Below are positions 35,915-46,249 of a stretch of DNA of 64,000 bases, one piece after another. Within the stretch, counting starts at the first letter, position 1; the number at the start of each line of letters is the position of its first letter. The stretch comes from Brassica napus (lineage: Eukaryota > Streptophyta > Magnoliopsida > Brassicales > Brassicaceae): the NCBI RefSeq assembly GCF_020379485.1, contig NW_026016779.1:1-64000 (forward strand), read 5' to 3'. The notes under the pieces are model-generated. The model did not search any database and was not told the DNA's origin. It saw only the letters and a list, made by a program, of their open reading frames with translations. Both the position numbers and the translations under genes were made by a program.

Positions 35915-36936
35915 TGTTGACTTGAAGAAAGAAATGGAGCCATAGGAGAAGTATGGAGGAGTTTGGGTCTGGTGCAAAGATAGGGACAAGATCTTAAGAG
36001 ATTGTCTATCAAGGCTTCATGAGAGTTTAGAGAAGTCTAGAAGTATCATGAAGGCTGTGCAAAGATAGGGTTTAAGTCCAGGAGGGACTTAGACACCATT
36101 TGGAGATAGTTGGGTGATGGTGCAAAGATAGGGCGTCCCGAGGTTCAGACGGTACGGATGAACCGTGCAAACTTAGGGCGACCCAGAACCTGATCACACT
36201 CAACCATTGGAGATGTTTTGGTGAGATGTGCAAACTTAGGGCGAGGTACGGACAGGCGGTCCGTACCTTCGTCCGTACTTGTTCCGGATCAAGCTGAAAT
36301 GAAGCTGTGCAAACTTAGGGCGCAAGAGAAGACAAACCTGAGTTATCTTGTGACTATTTGTGGATAAGGGACAGCTAGGGCGTGGTCAATGACAGGCTGT
36401 CTTTGAGCTGTAAAGGAAAAGCAGCCTTGACCATGTATCTAGCCATCTTTGTGAAAAAGGTTCATGGGAGCTTTAAGGGAACCAATCAGGAGCCAGCCCT
36501 TGCCTTGACCAGTTTGAATCAACCAATCACCAGCCAGCATTCTCTACTCCAATCAGATCAATTCACTCAGATTGCAAACAAGAAAACTCCATCCTAGCCA
36601 TCCATTCATCTCAAGTCATTTCTATCCATTAGATTAAGGGTTTATGATTTTACAAAGTGTAAAGCCTATATAAAGGCTATCATGGACGTTTTGTAACTCT
36701 CTTAAGAGAGAGAGGGGGATTTCCCCTCCTCCTTCATAATACAAAGTGTGTTCTTGGATAAGAATCCCTCAAACTACCCCTTTCTTATACTTAAATCTCT
36801 TAATCTGTCTAAATCTCTTGTTTCTGTCCAAGTTCATACTGTTCTTCATCAGACCTTTCTCTCTTCAGTTCAAGCTCTCATTTCGCCCTTAGTGGCTTGT
36901 TCTCACACACACAGCCTGAGCTCTGAAAACCTAACA
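35915..36936 (+). repeat. Element C 3' LTR
   Basis: 1,022 bp; one difference from the 5' copy was seen (CCTGAGG versus CCCGAGG). Followed by CCAAG, the duplicated target. Confidence 0.92.
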
Positions 36937-37121
36937 CCAAGCACATTGAAGTTGATTGTCACAAGGTGAGGCAGATGATTGTGCTAGGGGTGATCTTGCC
37001 ATGCTACACAAGGAGTGAAGATCAGCTAGCGGATGTGTTCACCAAGGCTGCAAGACAGAAGACAATGGAGTCCATTCACATCAGGTTGGGCCTCATTGAT
37101 CTTGGGAAGAGAAGGAGCTAA
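36937..37121 (+). pseudogene. Element B polyprotein, C-terminal 60 codons
   Basis: After the repeated CCAAG, the frame continues directly from 36942 with HIEVDCHKVRQMIV and the copia C-terminal tail (CYTRSEDQLADVFTKA), stopping at 37119-37121. The insertion point of C falls exactly between codons, so together with 28576-32712 the frame is unbroken apart from C. This makes B a recently disabled autonomous element. Confidence 0.9.
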
Positions 37122-37128
37122 TCCCCTT

Positions 37129-37261
37129 AGCTGCAAGGTCTTTACTCTTTTTCCCTCATCAAAGTTTTATCCCATTGGGTTTTCTTTGGTGAGGTTTTTA
37201 ATGAGGAAGATCTTGTGGCTTTCCAAGCTTAGGCTTTCACAAAGCTAAGCTTGAGGGGGAG
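37129..37261 (+). promoter_or_regulatory. Element B 3' hairpins and polypurine tract
   Basis: The inner stem is CCCTCATCAAAG / CTTTGGTGAGG around TTTTATCCCATTGGGTTTT. The outer stem is AGCTGCAAGGTCT / AGATCTTGTGGCT. The second hairpin CAAGCTTAG / CTAAGCTTG differs from A by a compensated change. GAGGGGGAG then meets the LTR. Confidence 0.8.
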
Positions 37262-37776
37262 TGTTGAGTTGAGTTAAGCATATAAGTGAGAAGAGAAGAG
37301 GAGTTGAGGAGATGAAGAGATGAGGCAGAGTGGAGTTTAGAGAGAGTATGGTACGGACGTCCGTACAAGGCCGTACAAGCCGTACAGTCCGTACCATCCA
37401 AGCCTCGACCAAAACTTACCATGCATTGCCCAAGTGAAATGGTAAACGCGGAAGAGTTACTCAAGAGGAGAAGGATCAGAACGTTGAGAGGATAAGGGAA
37501 GAGCATGCCAGGCTGTGACAGGCTGTAAGGAGAGGAAGCATGCGAGTCCTCTTATCCGTCCATCTCTAAAGCACCCTTTGACTTCACATGCTTCAATAGT
37601 GCCCATTTCGAGTTTTGGAAACCCTTGTAGCTCTCTTATAAATATGTAACCTCACTCATTAATAAAGTAATGGAGTTTTGAGTCTCTCTCTCTTAAGTCT
37701 CTCTCTTGTTCTTAATCTCCAATCTCTTTAATTCTCAGATTAGACTTAATCACTTCTTAAATCACCAAATCTAAGA
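37262..37776 (+). repeat. Element B 3' LTR
   Basis: 515 bp; one substitution from the 5' LTR was seen (GGTAAACGCGG versus GGTAAATGCGG). The GTAC cluster is repeated at 37348-37397. Followed by the CCAGC duplication. Confidence 0.92.
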
Positions 37777-39525
37777 CCAGCTAGTGTGCAAACTGAAGAT
37801 CAGGTTCAAGCTTTGAGGAGGAGCACAAGGATAAAGAGGGATCCTTCCAACTGGGTAAACACGAGAGTGTACTACAATGCCCAGGCTGTGGAGCATCCTT
37901 CTCAAGCCGTGTGTTCCTTTGCTGAGTTTCCAGAGGAGCATTATGCCTTTATGATTAGTCTGGATGAGAGTTATGTACCAAGGACTTATGAAGAAGCTAT
38001 GTTAGACAAGGAATGGAAAGAATCAGTGGGAGCTGAAGCAGGTGCTATGATCAAAAATGATACATGGTATGAGAGTGAGCTGCCTAAGGGAAAGAGGGCT
38101 GTATCTAGTAGATGGATCTTCACAATCAAGTATCTAGCAAATGGACAGATTGATAGGAAGAAGACCAGATTGGTTGCAAGAGGATTTACACAGACCTATG
38201 GAGAGGATTACATTGATACCTTTGCACCAGTAGCTAAGCTGCACACAGTTCGGATTGTGTTGTCCATTGCAACAAACTTGGAGTGGGATTTGTGGCAAAT
38301 GGATGTGAAGAATGCTTTCCTGCAAGGTGAACTTGAAGATGAAGTATACATGCATCCGCCTCCTGGTCTTGAGCATCTAGTAAAGCCAGGGAATGTTTTG
38401 AGGTTAAAGAAGGCAATATATGGGCTGAAACAATCACCTAGAGCTTGGTACAGGAAGCTGAGTACAACACTCAATGGGAGAGGGTTTAGGAAGTCTGAAT
38501 TAGATCACACTCTCTTCACCTTGACAGGACCTTCAGGGATCATTGTGATACTGGTAAATGTGGATGATTTGATTATCACAGGGAGTAATAAGGCTGGGAT
38601 TAAAGCCACTAAAGAGTTCCTCAAGTCTGTGTTTGATATCAAAGACTTGGGAGAGATGAAGTATTTCTTGGGGATTGAGATATGCAGATCCAAGGAGGGT
38701 TTGTTTATGTGTCAAAGGAAGTATACAATGGATATGCTGAAGGAGACTGATGTACTTGGAGGAAAGGTAGCCAAGACACCTCTTGAAGAGGGGTATAAGG
38801 TCTTACGTGAGGGGGAGGTTGAAGAGAACCAGCTGTTTGAGGATGCTAAGCTGTATAGGAAGATGGTTGGCAAGCTAATATACTTGACCATTACCAGGCC
38901 AGATATATGCTTTGCTGTGAATCAAGTGAGTCAACATATGCAGGCGCCAAAGGTCCATCACTGGAAGATGGTTGATAGGATACTAAGGTATCTGAGTGGG
39001 ACGGCTGGACAAGGAGTTTGGATGGGCTGTAATGGCAGTACAGAAGTGGTTGGGTATTGTGATGCTGATTGGGCAGGAGATAGAGTGGACAGGAGATCAA
39101 CTACTGGGTATTGTACATTCATTGGAGGGAACTTGGTTACTTGGAAGAGTAAGAAGCAGAAGGTTATCTCTTGTTCAAGTGCTGAAGCTGAGTATAGAGC
39201 CATGTTGAAGCTCACAAACGAGTTGGTGTGGATCAAAGGGATCTTGAAGCATCTAGCAATTGAGCAGAGTACTCCTATGACTATGCATTGTGACAATCAA
39301 GCAGCTATCCACATTGCCTCCAACTCAGTGTTTCATGAGAGAACAAAGCACATAGAGGTGGATTGTCATAAGGTGAGGCAGATGATTATCTTGGGAGTGA
39401 TTCTGCCATGTTATACAAGAAGTGAAGATCAGCTTGCAGATGTGTTTACCAAGGCAGCGAGATTGAAGACAATGGAGTCCATACTATCCAGGCTTGGACT
39501 CATTGATCTTACTCCCAGGAGCTGA
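37777..39525 (+). pseudogene. Element A polyprotein, second part: RT and RNase H
   Basis: The frame resumes from the CCAGC duplication in the phase left at 27870. It runs through LRRSTRIKRDPSNW, the RT domain (WDLWQMDVKNAFLQGELEDEVYM; AIYGLKQSPRAWY) and RNase H (YCDADWAGDRVDRRSTTGYC; SCSSAEAEYRAM), with a tail ending in GLIDLTPRS and a stop at 39525. The RT catalytic motif reads NVDD (codon AAT at 38557-38559) where B, D, E and H have YVDD, a change expected to harm polymerase activity. Without B the whole frame would be 1,415 codons. Confidence 0.9.
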
Positions 39526-39532
39526 GCCCCTT

Positions 39533-39667
39533 AACCATGGAGTCTCCACTCTTTTTCCCTCATCAAAGTTTTATCCCAATGGGTTTTCTTTGGTGAGGTT
39601 TTTAATGAGGGAGGTCTTCATGGTTTCCAAGCTTGACTTGTTCCACATGGTCAAGCTTGAGGGGGAG
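39533..39667 (+). promoter_or_regulatory. Element A 3' hairpins and polypurine tract
   Basis: The outer stem is AACCATGGAG / CTTCATGGTT. The inner stem is CCTCATCAAAG / CTTTGGTGAGG around TTTTATCCCAATGGGTTTT. The second hairpin is CAAGCTTGAC (39628-39637) / GTCAAGCTTG (39650-39659). The tract AGGGGGAG ends at 39667, where the LTR begins. Confidence 0.8.
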
Positions 39668-40198
39668 TGTTGAGAAGAGGTGATAAAGAGTGGGTACATT
39701 GATAGAGGAAGAGTAATGGGGCAGTCAGTAACTTTGGAGATTTACCACAGTAACTTTAGTTTTACTGTGGTAACTAAGGTATAACTTTGGGAAGTTACCT
39801 TTCACCCATTTGGAGAGTGAAGCACGTCCAAGGAGAGTCTGGATAAGGAAGGAGCAATCTGGATAAGGAAGAAGCATTCAGGATAAGGTCTGGTCATAGC
39901 TGGAAAGGTAAAACACCTTTACAGCCTGTCCAAGCATGTGAGAACACCCATTGGCTGCTTTTGGATGGCTCTCCTTGACTCCACACGTTCCTGATCTCCT
40001 CTGACCCTATGATTTCGAATTGTATCTTGTATCACTCATATAAAGCCTTGTAAACCTCATTGTTAATAATTAATGGAGTTTTGAGTATTCTCTCTTGTTC
40101 TTTATTCTCTTAGTCTCTCTTAATCTCCTAATCTCATACAAACTACACAAATCATCTCTTGATATTCATTCATCACTCTACATACACAAAAGTGTATA
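39668..40198 (+). repeat. Element A 3' LTR
   Basis: 531 bp; differs from the 5' LTR by one fewer G in a G-run and CACACGTT versus CACATGTT. Followed by GAGAA and CentBr. Confidence 0.92.
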
Positions 40199-42481
40199 GA
40201 GAATCACCAGGAAGTTAAATAAATCTCATAGGAGTTGGGATGAAGAAGTTATCCCACTTTCAAATCAGGTGATTCCAGTTTCCCAGTTTGGGAATAGCAC
40301 AGCTTCATCGTCGTTCAAATCAAACCAGGTTGAATCACTTTCTGAGAAGCTTGATTTGGATACATAAAGTGGTGGAGAATCACCAGGAAGTTGAATAAAT
40401 CTCATAGGAGTTGGCGAAAAGAAGTTATCCCACTTTCAAATCAGGTGATTCCAGTTTCCCAGTTTGGGAATAGGACAGCTTCATCGTTGTTCCAATCAAA
40501 CCAGGATGAATCACTTTGTGAGAAGGTTGATTTGGATACATAAAGTGGTGGAGAATCACCAGGAAGTTGAATAAATCTCATAGGAGTTGGGATGAAGAAG
40601 TTATCCCAATTTCAAATCAGGTGATTCCAGTTTTCTAGTTTGGGAATAGCACAGCTTCTTCGTCGTTCCAATCAAACCAGGATGAATCACTTTGTGAGAA
40701 GCTTGATTTGGATACATAAAGTGGTGGAGAATGGCCAGGAAGTTGAATAAATCTCATAGGAGTTGGGATGAAGAAGTTATCCCACTTTCAAATCAGGTGA
40801 TTCCAGTTTCCCAGCTTGGGAATAGCACAGCTTCTTCGTCGTTCCAATCAAACCAGGATGAATCACTTTGTGAGAAGCTTGATTTGAATACATAAAGTGG
40901 TGGAGAATCACCAGGAAGTTGAATAAATCTCATAGGAGTTGGGATGAAGAAGTTATCCCACTTTCAAATCAGGTGATTCCAGTTTCCCAGTTTGGGAATA
41001 GCACAGCTTCATCGTTGTTCCCATCAAACCAGGATAATTCACTTTGTGAGAAGCTTGATTTAGATACATAAAGTTGTGGAGAATCACCAGGAAGTTGAAT
41101 AAATCTCATAGGAGTTGGCGAAAAGAAGTTATCCCACTTTCAAATCAGGTGATTCCAGTTTCCCAGTTTGGGAATAGCACAGCTTCTTCGTCATTCCAAT
41201 CAAACTAGGATGAATCTCTTTGTAAGAAGCTTGATTTGGATACATAAAGTGGTGGAGAATCACCAGGAAGTTGAATAAATCTCATAGGAGTTCGGATGAA
41301 GAAGTTATCCCACTTTCAAATTAGGTGATTCCAGTTTCCCAGTTTGGGAATAGCACAGCTTCATTGTTGTTCCAATCAAACCAGGATGAATCACTTTGTG
41401 AGAAGCTTGATTTGGATATATAAAGTGGTGGAGAATCACCAGGAAGTTAAATATATCTCATAGGAGTTGGGATGAAGAAGTTATCCCACTTTCAAATCAG
41501 GTGATTCCAGTTTCCCAGTTTGGGAATAGCATAGCTTCATCGTCGTTCCCATCAAACCAGGATGATTCACTTTGTGAGAAGCTTGATTTAGATACATAAA
41601 GTAGTGGAGAATCACCAGGAAGTTGAATATATCTCATAGGAGTTGGCGAAAAGAAGTTATCCCACTTTCAAATCAGGTGATTCCAGTTTCCCAGTTTGGG
41701 AATAGGACAGCTTCTCTGTCGTTCCAATCAAACCAGGATGAATCACTTTGTGAGAAGCTTGATTTGGATACATAAAGTGGTGGAGAATCACCAGGAAGTT
41801 GAATAAATCTCATAGGAGTTGGCATGAAGAAGTTATCTCACTTTCAAATCAGGTGATTCCAGTTTCCCAGTTTGGGAATAGCACAGCTTCATCGTCGTTC
41901 CAGTCAAACCAGGATGAATCACTTTGGGAGAAGCTTGATTTGGATACATAAAGTGGTGGAGAATTACCAGGAAGTTGAATAAATCTCATAGGAGTTGGCG
42001 AAAAGAAGTTATCCCACTTTCAAATCAGGTGATTCCAGTTTCCCAGTTTGGGAATAGCACAGCTTCTTCGTCGTTCCAATCAAACCAGGATGAATCTCTT
42101 TGTAAGAAGCTTGATTTGGATACATAAAGTGGTGGAGAATCATTAGGAAGTTAAATCTATCTCATAGGAGTTGGGATGAAGAAGTTATCCCACTTTCAAA
42201 TCAGCTGATTCCAGTTTCCCAGTTTGGGAATAGCACAGCTTCTTCGTCATTCCAATCAAACCAGGATGAATCTCTTTGTAAGAAGCTTGATTTGGATACA
42301 TAAAGTGGTGGAGAATCACCAGGAAGTTGAATAAATCTCATAAGAGTTGGGATGAAGAAGTTATCCCACTTTCGAATCAGGTGATTCCAGTTTCCCAGTT
42401 TGGGAATAGCACAGCTTCATCGTTGTTCCAATCAAACCAGGATGAATCACTTTGTGAGAAGCTTGATTTGGATACATAAAG
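40199..42481 (+). repeat. CentBr centromeric satellite, array 3 (about 13 monomers)
   Basis: It continues array 2 after element A. Monomer variants from about 41440 to 42481 repeat those of about 23090-23955, and 40199-41440 repeats 48730-49462 plus 54905-55440. This marks a tandem block duplication of roughly 2.9 kb. It ends at 42481, where element D inserted after GATACATAAAG. Confidence 0.95.
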
Positions 42482-42955
42482 TGTTGACATGAAGAATAAA
42501 GCAAGAAGATAGGAACTTGGAGAACAAGGCTGTCTGTACAACCTAAGAGTGACTTGCAAGGAAAGGAAGCAAGTCATGAGTTAACCAACTCGGTCAAGTG
42601 ATTAAAAGATCTCCTAGTGAGTGGGAATGTCGACATGTATCCGTTGAAGAGAAGTGAGTGGAGGAGTCACGGGTGTGTCTAAGAGAAGAGAGAGGGAGCT
42701 GACCTTTGGGAGCTGTCACTATCCCTCTTGCTGAACGAGCCATCCGCGGATCTGCTTCCTCTTTGTTTATTCTTTTCCTTGTACTATCTTCTCATTGTTT
42801 ATGCATTCTTGTATGTCTTTAAATATCTTGTCATGTGTAACAAATCAAGTAAGGAAACTTATTCTCCTTCTATTCTCTTTGTCACACTCTCACGGAAACT
42901 CTCTCCATCTCTCACTCTTCTCTCTTAATCTCTCCTTAATCTTCTAAAACTTACA
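42482..42955 (+). repeat. Element D 5' LTR
   Basis: 474 bp, TGTTGACATG...AAACTTACA, with canonical TG...CA ends. The boundary is set by CentBr on the left and the primer-binding site on the right. No second LTR in the window to compare. Confidence 0.88.
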
Positions 42956-42968
42956 TGGTATCAGAGCA
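42956..42968 (+). other. Element D primer-binding site
   Basis: TGGTATCAGAGCA directly follows the LTR; tRNA-Met type with a shorter match than in A, B and C. Confidence 0.88.
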
Positions 42969-43132
42969 GCTGTGCTCTTGAGACCTAAATCTCTTTTTCT
43001 TCCGCGAACTCTCTGTGTTTTATTTCTATTTTTGGCAAAGTTCATCCTGTTCTTGAGGTGTTCTTCAATCTCATTTCCAGAATTTGCCAAAAATAGCAAA
43101 GTTCATCCAAAACTTTCGTTTCTCTTTCTCTC

Positions 43133-45560
43133 TTGATGGATACCTCCGAGAACCCAAAGATGGTGATGATACCAGTTACTCTCAAGGGTCCTAACTACCT
43201 GACATGGGCAAGACTTGCCAAAACAGCTCTCGGAGGCAGAGGTCTTTGGGAGATTGTTGAAGAAGGCCGCCCCACCAAGAAGACTGTCCTAGGAGAGGAT
43301 GGCAAAGAAGTGGTGGTTGCGGATGCTGGGGATAAGAAGAAAGGTCAGGAGGACCTCATGGTGTTGTCTATCATCCAGAATAGCCTCGCCCCTTCTCTCC
43401 AAGAGGCTTATGCATTCTGTGAAACTTCCAAGGAGCTGTGGGATACTCTCAAGAAGGTGTATGCCAACAAATCCAACATCAGCAAGGTGTATGAAGTAAA
43501 AGAAGCAATCAACTCTCTAAGTCAAGAGGACACAGACTTTGATGCTCATTTTGGGAAGTTCCGGTCTCTATGGGCTGAGCTAGAGATGCTCAGACCCGCA
43601 ATAGTTGATCCGGATGTTCTACATGAAAGAAGGGAGCAAGATAAGGTCTTTGCCTTGCTGCTCACTCTCAACCCAGGGTATGATGACCTTATTAGGCACA
43701 TACTGAGGAACAAGGAGCTTCCATCTCTAGATGAAGTGTGTGCTGAGATTCAGAAGGAGCACGGCTCAGTGGGTCTCTTTAAGAGAAAGGGAGAGCTAGT
43801 GATGGCCAATCAAGCTGAAGGAGCCGAGAGCAAACCTGCCGGAGTAGCCAACAAAGGGTACTACAAGCCGGAGGAAAAGAAAGTGTGGGTGTGTGATCAT
43901 TGCAAGAGGAAGGGTCACGGCAAGGACAAGTGCTGGATACTTCACCCACACCTCAAACCGGCTAAGTTCAAGACTGATGGTCGAGCAAACTACTCAGGTG
44001 ATGTAGGAGAAGCTTCCACGGCCTACCGCACTCATGAGGGCAAGGGAAACCAGGATGAGTCCATCAAGAAATCTGACATTGAGGCACTCATCAAAGCTCT
44101 CAAGGAGTCTGGTAAAACTCTTGGTTCCTCTCTTAGTGCATCATATCAATTGCCTAGGAGTTTATTCACGGCGTTTCAAGTTGCTCATGAATCTGATAGA
44201 GTTAAACCCTTAGTCATAGACTCAGGAGCCTCTCATCACATGATTAGTGATTTAAACTTGATTAAAAATATCACTCCTGCAGTAGGAAATGTTATGATAG
44301 CTGATGGTAACAAGGTTCCAATTAAAGGCATAGGGGAACTTAAATTATTTGAGAAAGAATCCAAAGCCTTCTACATGCCTAGTTTCACTTCTAATCTATT
44401 ATCTGTGAAAAGGGTGACCAATGACTTGAATTGCAATGTTATATTTACGCCTGATGATGTCTACTTTCAGGATATTGACTCATGTAGGTTGCTTGGCAAA
44501 GGTGTGAGCAAGGGAAACCTGTACTTGCTAGAAGACACTAAGCTTGCATCCGATCTATCTGTTGCTTTCAATTCAAGTTTTAATTTCCCTAAAGATGTAA
44601 TGTGGCATGCTAGATTAGGACATCCTCATTCTCGTGCCTTGAACATCATGTTGCCTAGTATTTCATTCCAACAAGATTGTGAAGCTTGTATCTTAGGAAA
44701 ACATTGCAAAACTGTATTTCCCAAGTCTAGTACAATCTATGAACACTGCTTTGATTTAATCCACTCGGATGTATGGACAGCTCCATGTCTTTCTAGAGAA
44801 CATCACAAGTATTTTGTGACCTTTATTGATGAGAAATCCAAGTACACATGGATCACTCTCTTACAATCAAAGGATAGGGTCTTAGATGCATTTATAAACT
44901 TTGAAACATATGTCTCTAACCATTATAATGCCAAAGTTAAGATTTTGAGATCAGATAATGGAGGAGAGTACACCAGCAATGCATTCAAAGCTCATCTAGC
45001 CAAACGAGGTGTGATCCATCAAACCAGCTGTCCATACACTCCCCAACAAAATGGTGTGGCCGAGAGGAAGAACAGGCATCTCATGGAGGTCACTAGGAGC
45101 ATGATGTTCCATACTAGTGTCCCAAAGAGTTTTTGGGGTGATGCGGTCCTAACTGCATGCTACCTGATCAACCGCATTCCTACCAGAGTTCTACAAGACT
45201 ACTCTCCATTTGAGGTATTGAACAAAGCTAAACCATCTATTGATCATATGCGTGTGTTTGGGTGCCTTTGTTTTGTTTTGAAACCAGGAGAACTGAGGAA
45301 CAAACTGGAGGCTAAGAGCACAAGAGCTATGTTCATTGGGTATTCACCAAACCAGAAGGGCTATAAGTGCTATGAACCAGAGACTAGGAGAGTCTTGGTA
45401 TCTAGAGATGTGAAGTTTGTAGAAACCAGAGGGTACTACAACAACAAGGATTGGAATGAGCTGGAGAACTTGTCTCAATCCGCATCAGATAGAGCAGCCA
45501 ATCTCAGACAAGTCATGAGGAGACTTGGGGTCAGCTTACCTATGGAAGAGCCAGGACAAA
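43133..45560 (+). pseudogene. Element D polyprotein, first part: gag, protease, integrase
   Basis: The start MMDTSENPKMVMIPVTL is followed by a standard copia gag: LKGPNYLTWARLAKTAL near residues 18-34, LWDTLKKVYANKS, and VYEVKEAINSL. The CCHC zinc knuckle CDHCKRKGHGKDKC is at residues 254-267. Protease: DSGASHHMISD from 363. Integrase: WHARLGHPH from 491, D546, D608 and E644 (36 apart, D-D-35-E), then QKGYKCY. The frame is interrupted by fragment I after PMEEPGQ. The final roughly 20 residues up to the stop at 45616 come from that fragment. There are no internal stops before the insertion. Confidence 0.9.
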
Positions 45561-46249
45561 GACATGGCAAAAACATATATCTTTGCACACTCATCAGACC
45601 ACTTCTGAAGCCTTAAGACTCTCCCAAAGCCTTAACATACAATCTCTGAAGATCTTGCCATGTCTTTGCACAAGCACCAACTCAACTCATCACTTTTGCT
45701 TCTCCACTTCTTCTCTTCAAGTTAACACTCCCCCTCAAGCTTGACTCTAGCTGATCCTAAGTCAAGCTTGGAACCTTGAAGAACTTCCTCATTAAAAACC
45801 TCACCAAGGAAAACCCTTTGGGACAAAACCTTGATGAGGGAAAAAGAGTAAAGTCTCCAAGGCCTAGGGATTGGCCAGTGAGTCTTTGTGCCTTACCAAC
45901 AATGTAAGGGACACAAAGACTCTGGATCATGGCCTCTACAATCATCCCACGCCTTGTACTCTCCTTACTGCCTAATCTTGGTCTCTCCCCCTTTCACCTA
46001 ACCTCTTGTTAGGTTGAAGTGCTCGGACACACCAGATCAGCCTCTTCTTGGAGATACAACTTCTCTTACTGAGTCTTGGCTGCTTCTTCTTCTTATAGAG
46101 TCGCCACCTTGTTGCTTGAGCTACATGAGGATGCTTCAGCCACTCTCCAATCACCTCAACACTTGAAGCCGCCTTGGATATTGCTTCTTCATCCTTCATC
46201 ATACTTCTCAACAGGTTGCTTCCTCTTCTAGAATAACCACCAAGCTCTC
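45561..46249 (-). mobile_element. Fragment I: 3' end of a C-like LTR element, antisense in D
   Basis: Reading the minus strand, 46235 to 45727 is an interior 3' end with the conserved hairpin (45786-45851), hairpin CAAGCTTGAC / GTCAAGCTTG and GAGGGGGAG. It continues into about 165 bp of LTR starting TGTTAACTTGAAG. That LTR part resembles the start of C's LTR, including GTGCAAAGACATGG and GTGCAAAGATAT. Neither end is complete, so this is a fragment, not a solo LTR. Boundaries with D are uncertain by about 15 bp; I could not identify a target duplication. Confidence 0.7.

Larger units (their letters stand above)
32713..36936 (+). mobile_element. Element C: non-autonomous LTR retrotransposon nested in B
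   Basis: LTRs of 1,022 bp (32713-33734 and 35915-36936; one substitution seen) are flanked by CCAAG (32708-32712 and 36937-36941). It is 4.2 kb in all with a 2.2-kb interior. It has a primer-binding site, polypurine tract and conserved 3' hairpins but no polyprotein. It shares interior blocks with F and LTR similarity with fragment I, so the three form one non-autonomous group. Its termini are TG...CA. It inserted into the RNase H end of B without shifting the frame of either flank. Confidence 0.93.
27871..37776 (+). mobile_element. Element B: Ty1/copia element nested in A, itself interrupted by C
   Basis: LTRs at 27871-28385 and 37262-37776 (515 bp each, one substitution seen) are flanked by the target duplication CCAGC (27866-27870 and 37777-37781). 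Without C, B is about 5.7 kb. The termini are TG...GA, non-canonical but reported for some plant copia elements. Same strand as A. G is a broken relative. The polyprotein frame is intact across the C insertion. Confidence 0.93.
24674..40198 (+). mobile_element. Element A: Ty1/copia LTR retrotransposon, host of nested B and C
   Basis: LTRs at 24674-25205 and 39668-40198 are flanked by the target duplication GAGAA within CentBr. Without B, the element is about 5.6 kb. The LTRs differ by one substitution and one G-run length change by eye. The termini are TG...TA, non-canonical. Its polyprotein is split by B but stays in frame on both sides of the insertion. It is closely related to element E. 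The named comparator is CRB, the known centromeric retrotransposon of Brassica; identity was not tested. Confidence 0.93.

Noticed and set aside
45561..46249. Fragment I as a solo LTR
   Set aside because: It includes interior sequence, hairpins and a polypurine tract and only about 165 bp of LTR.
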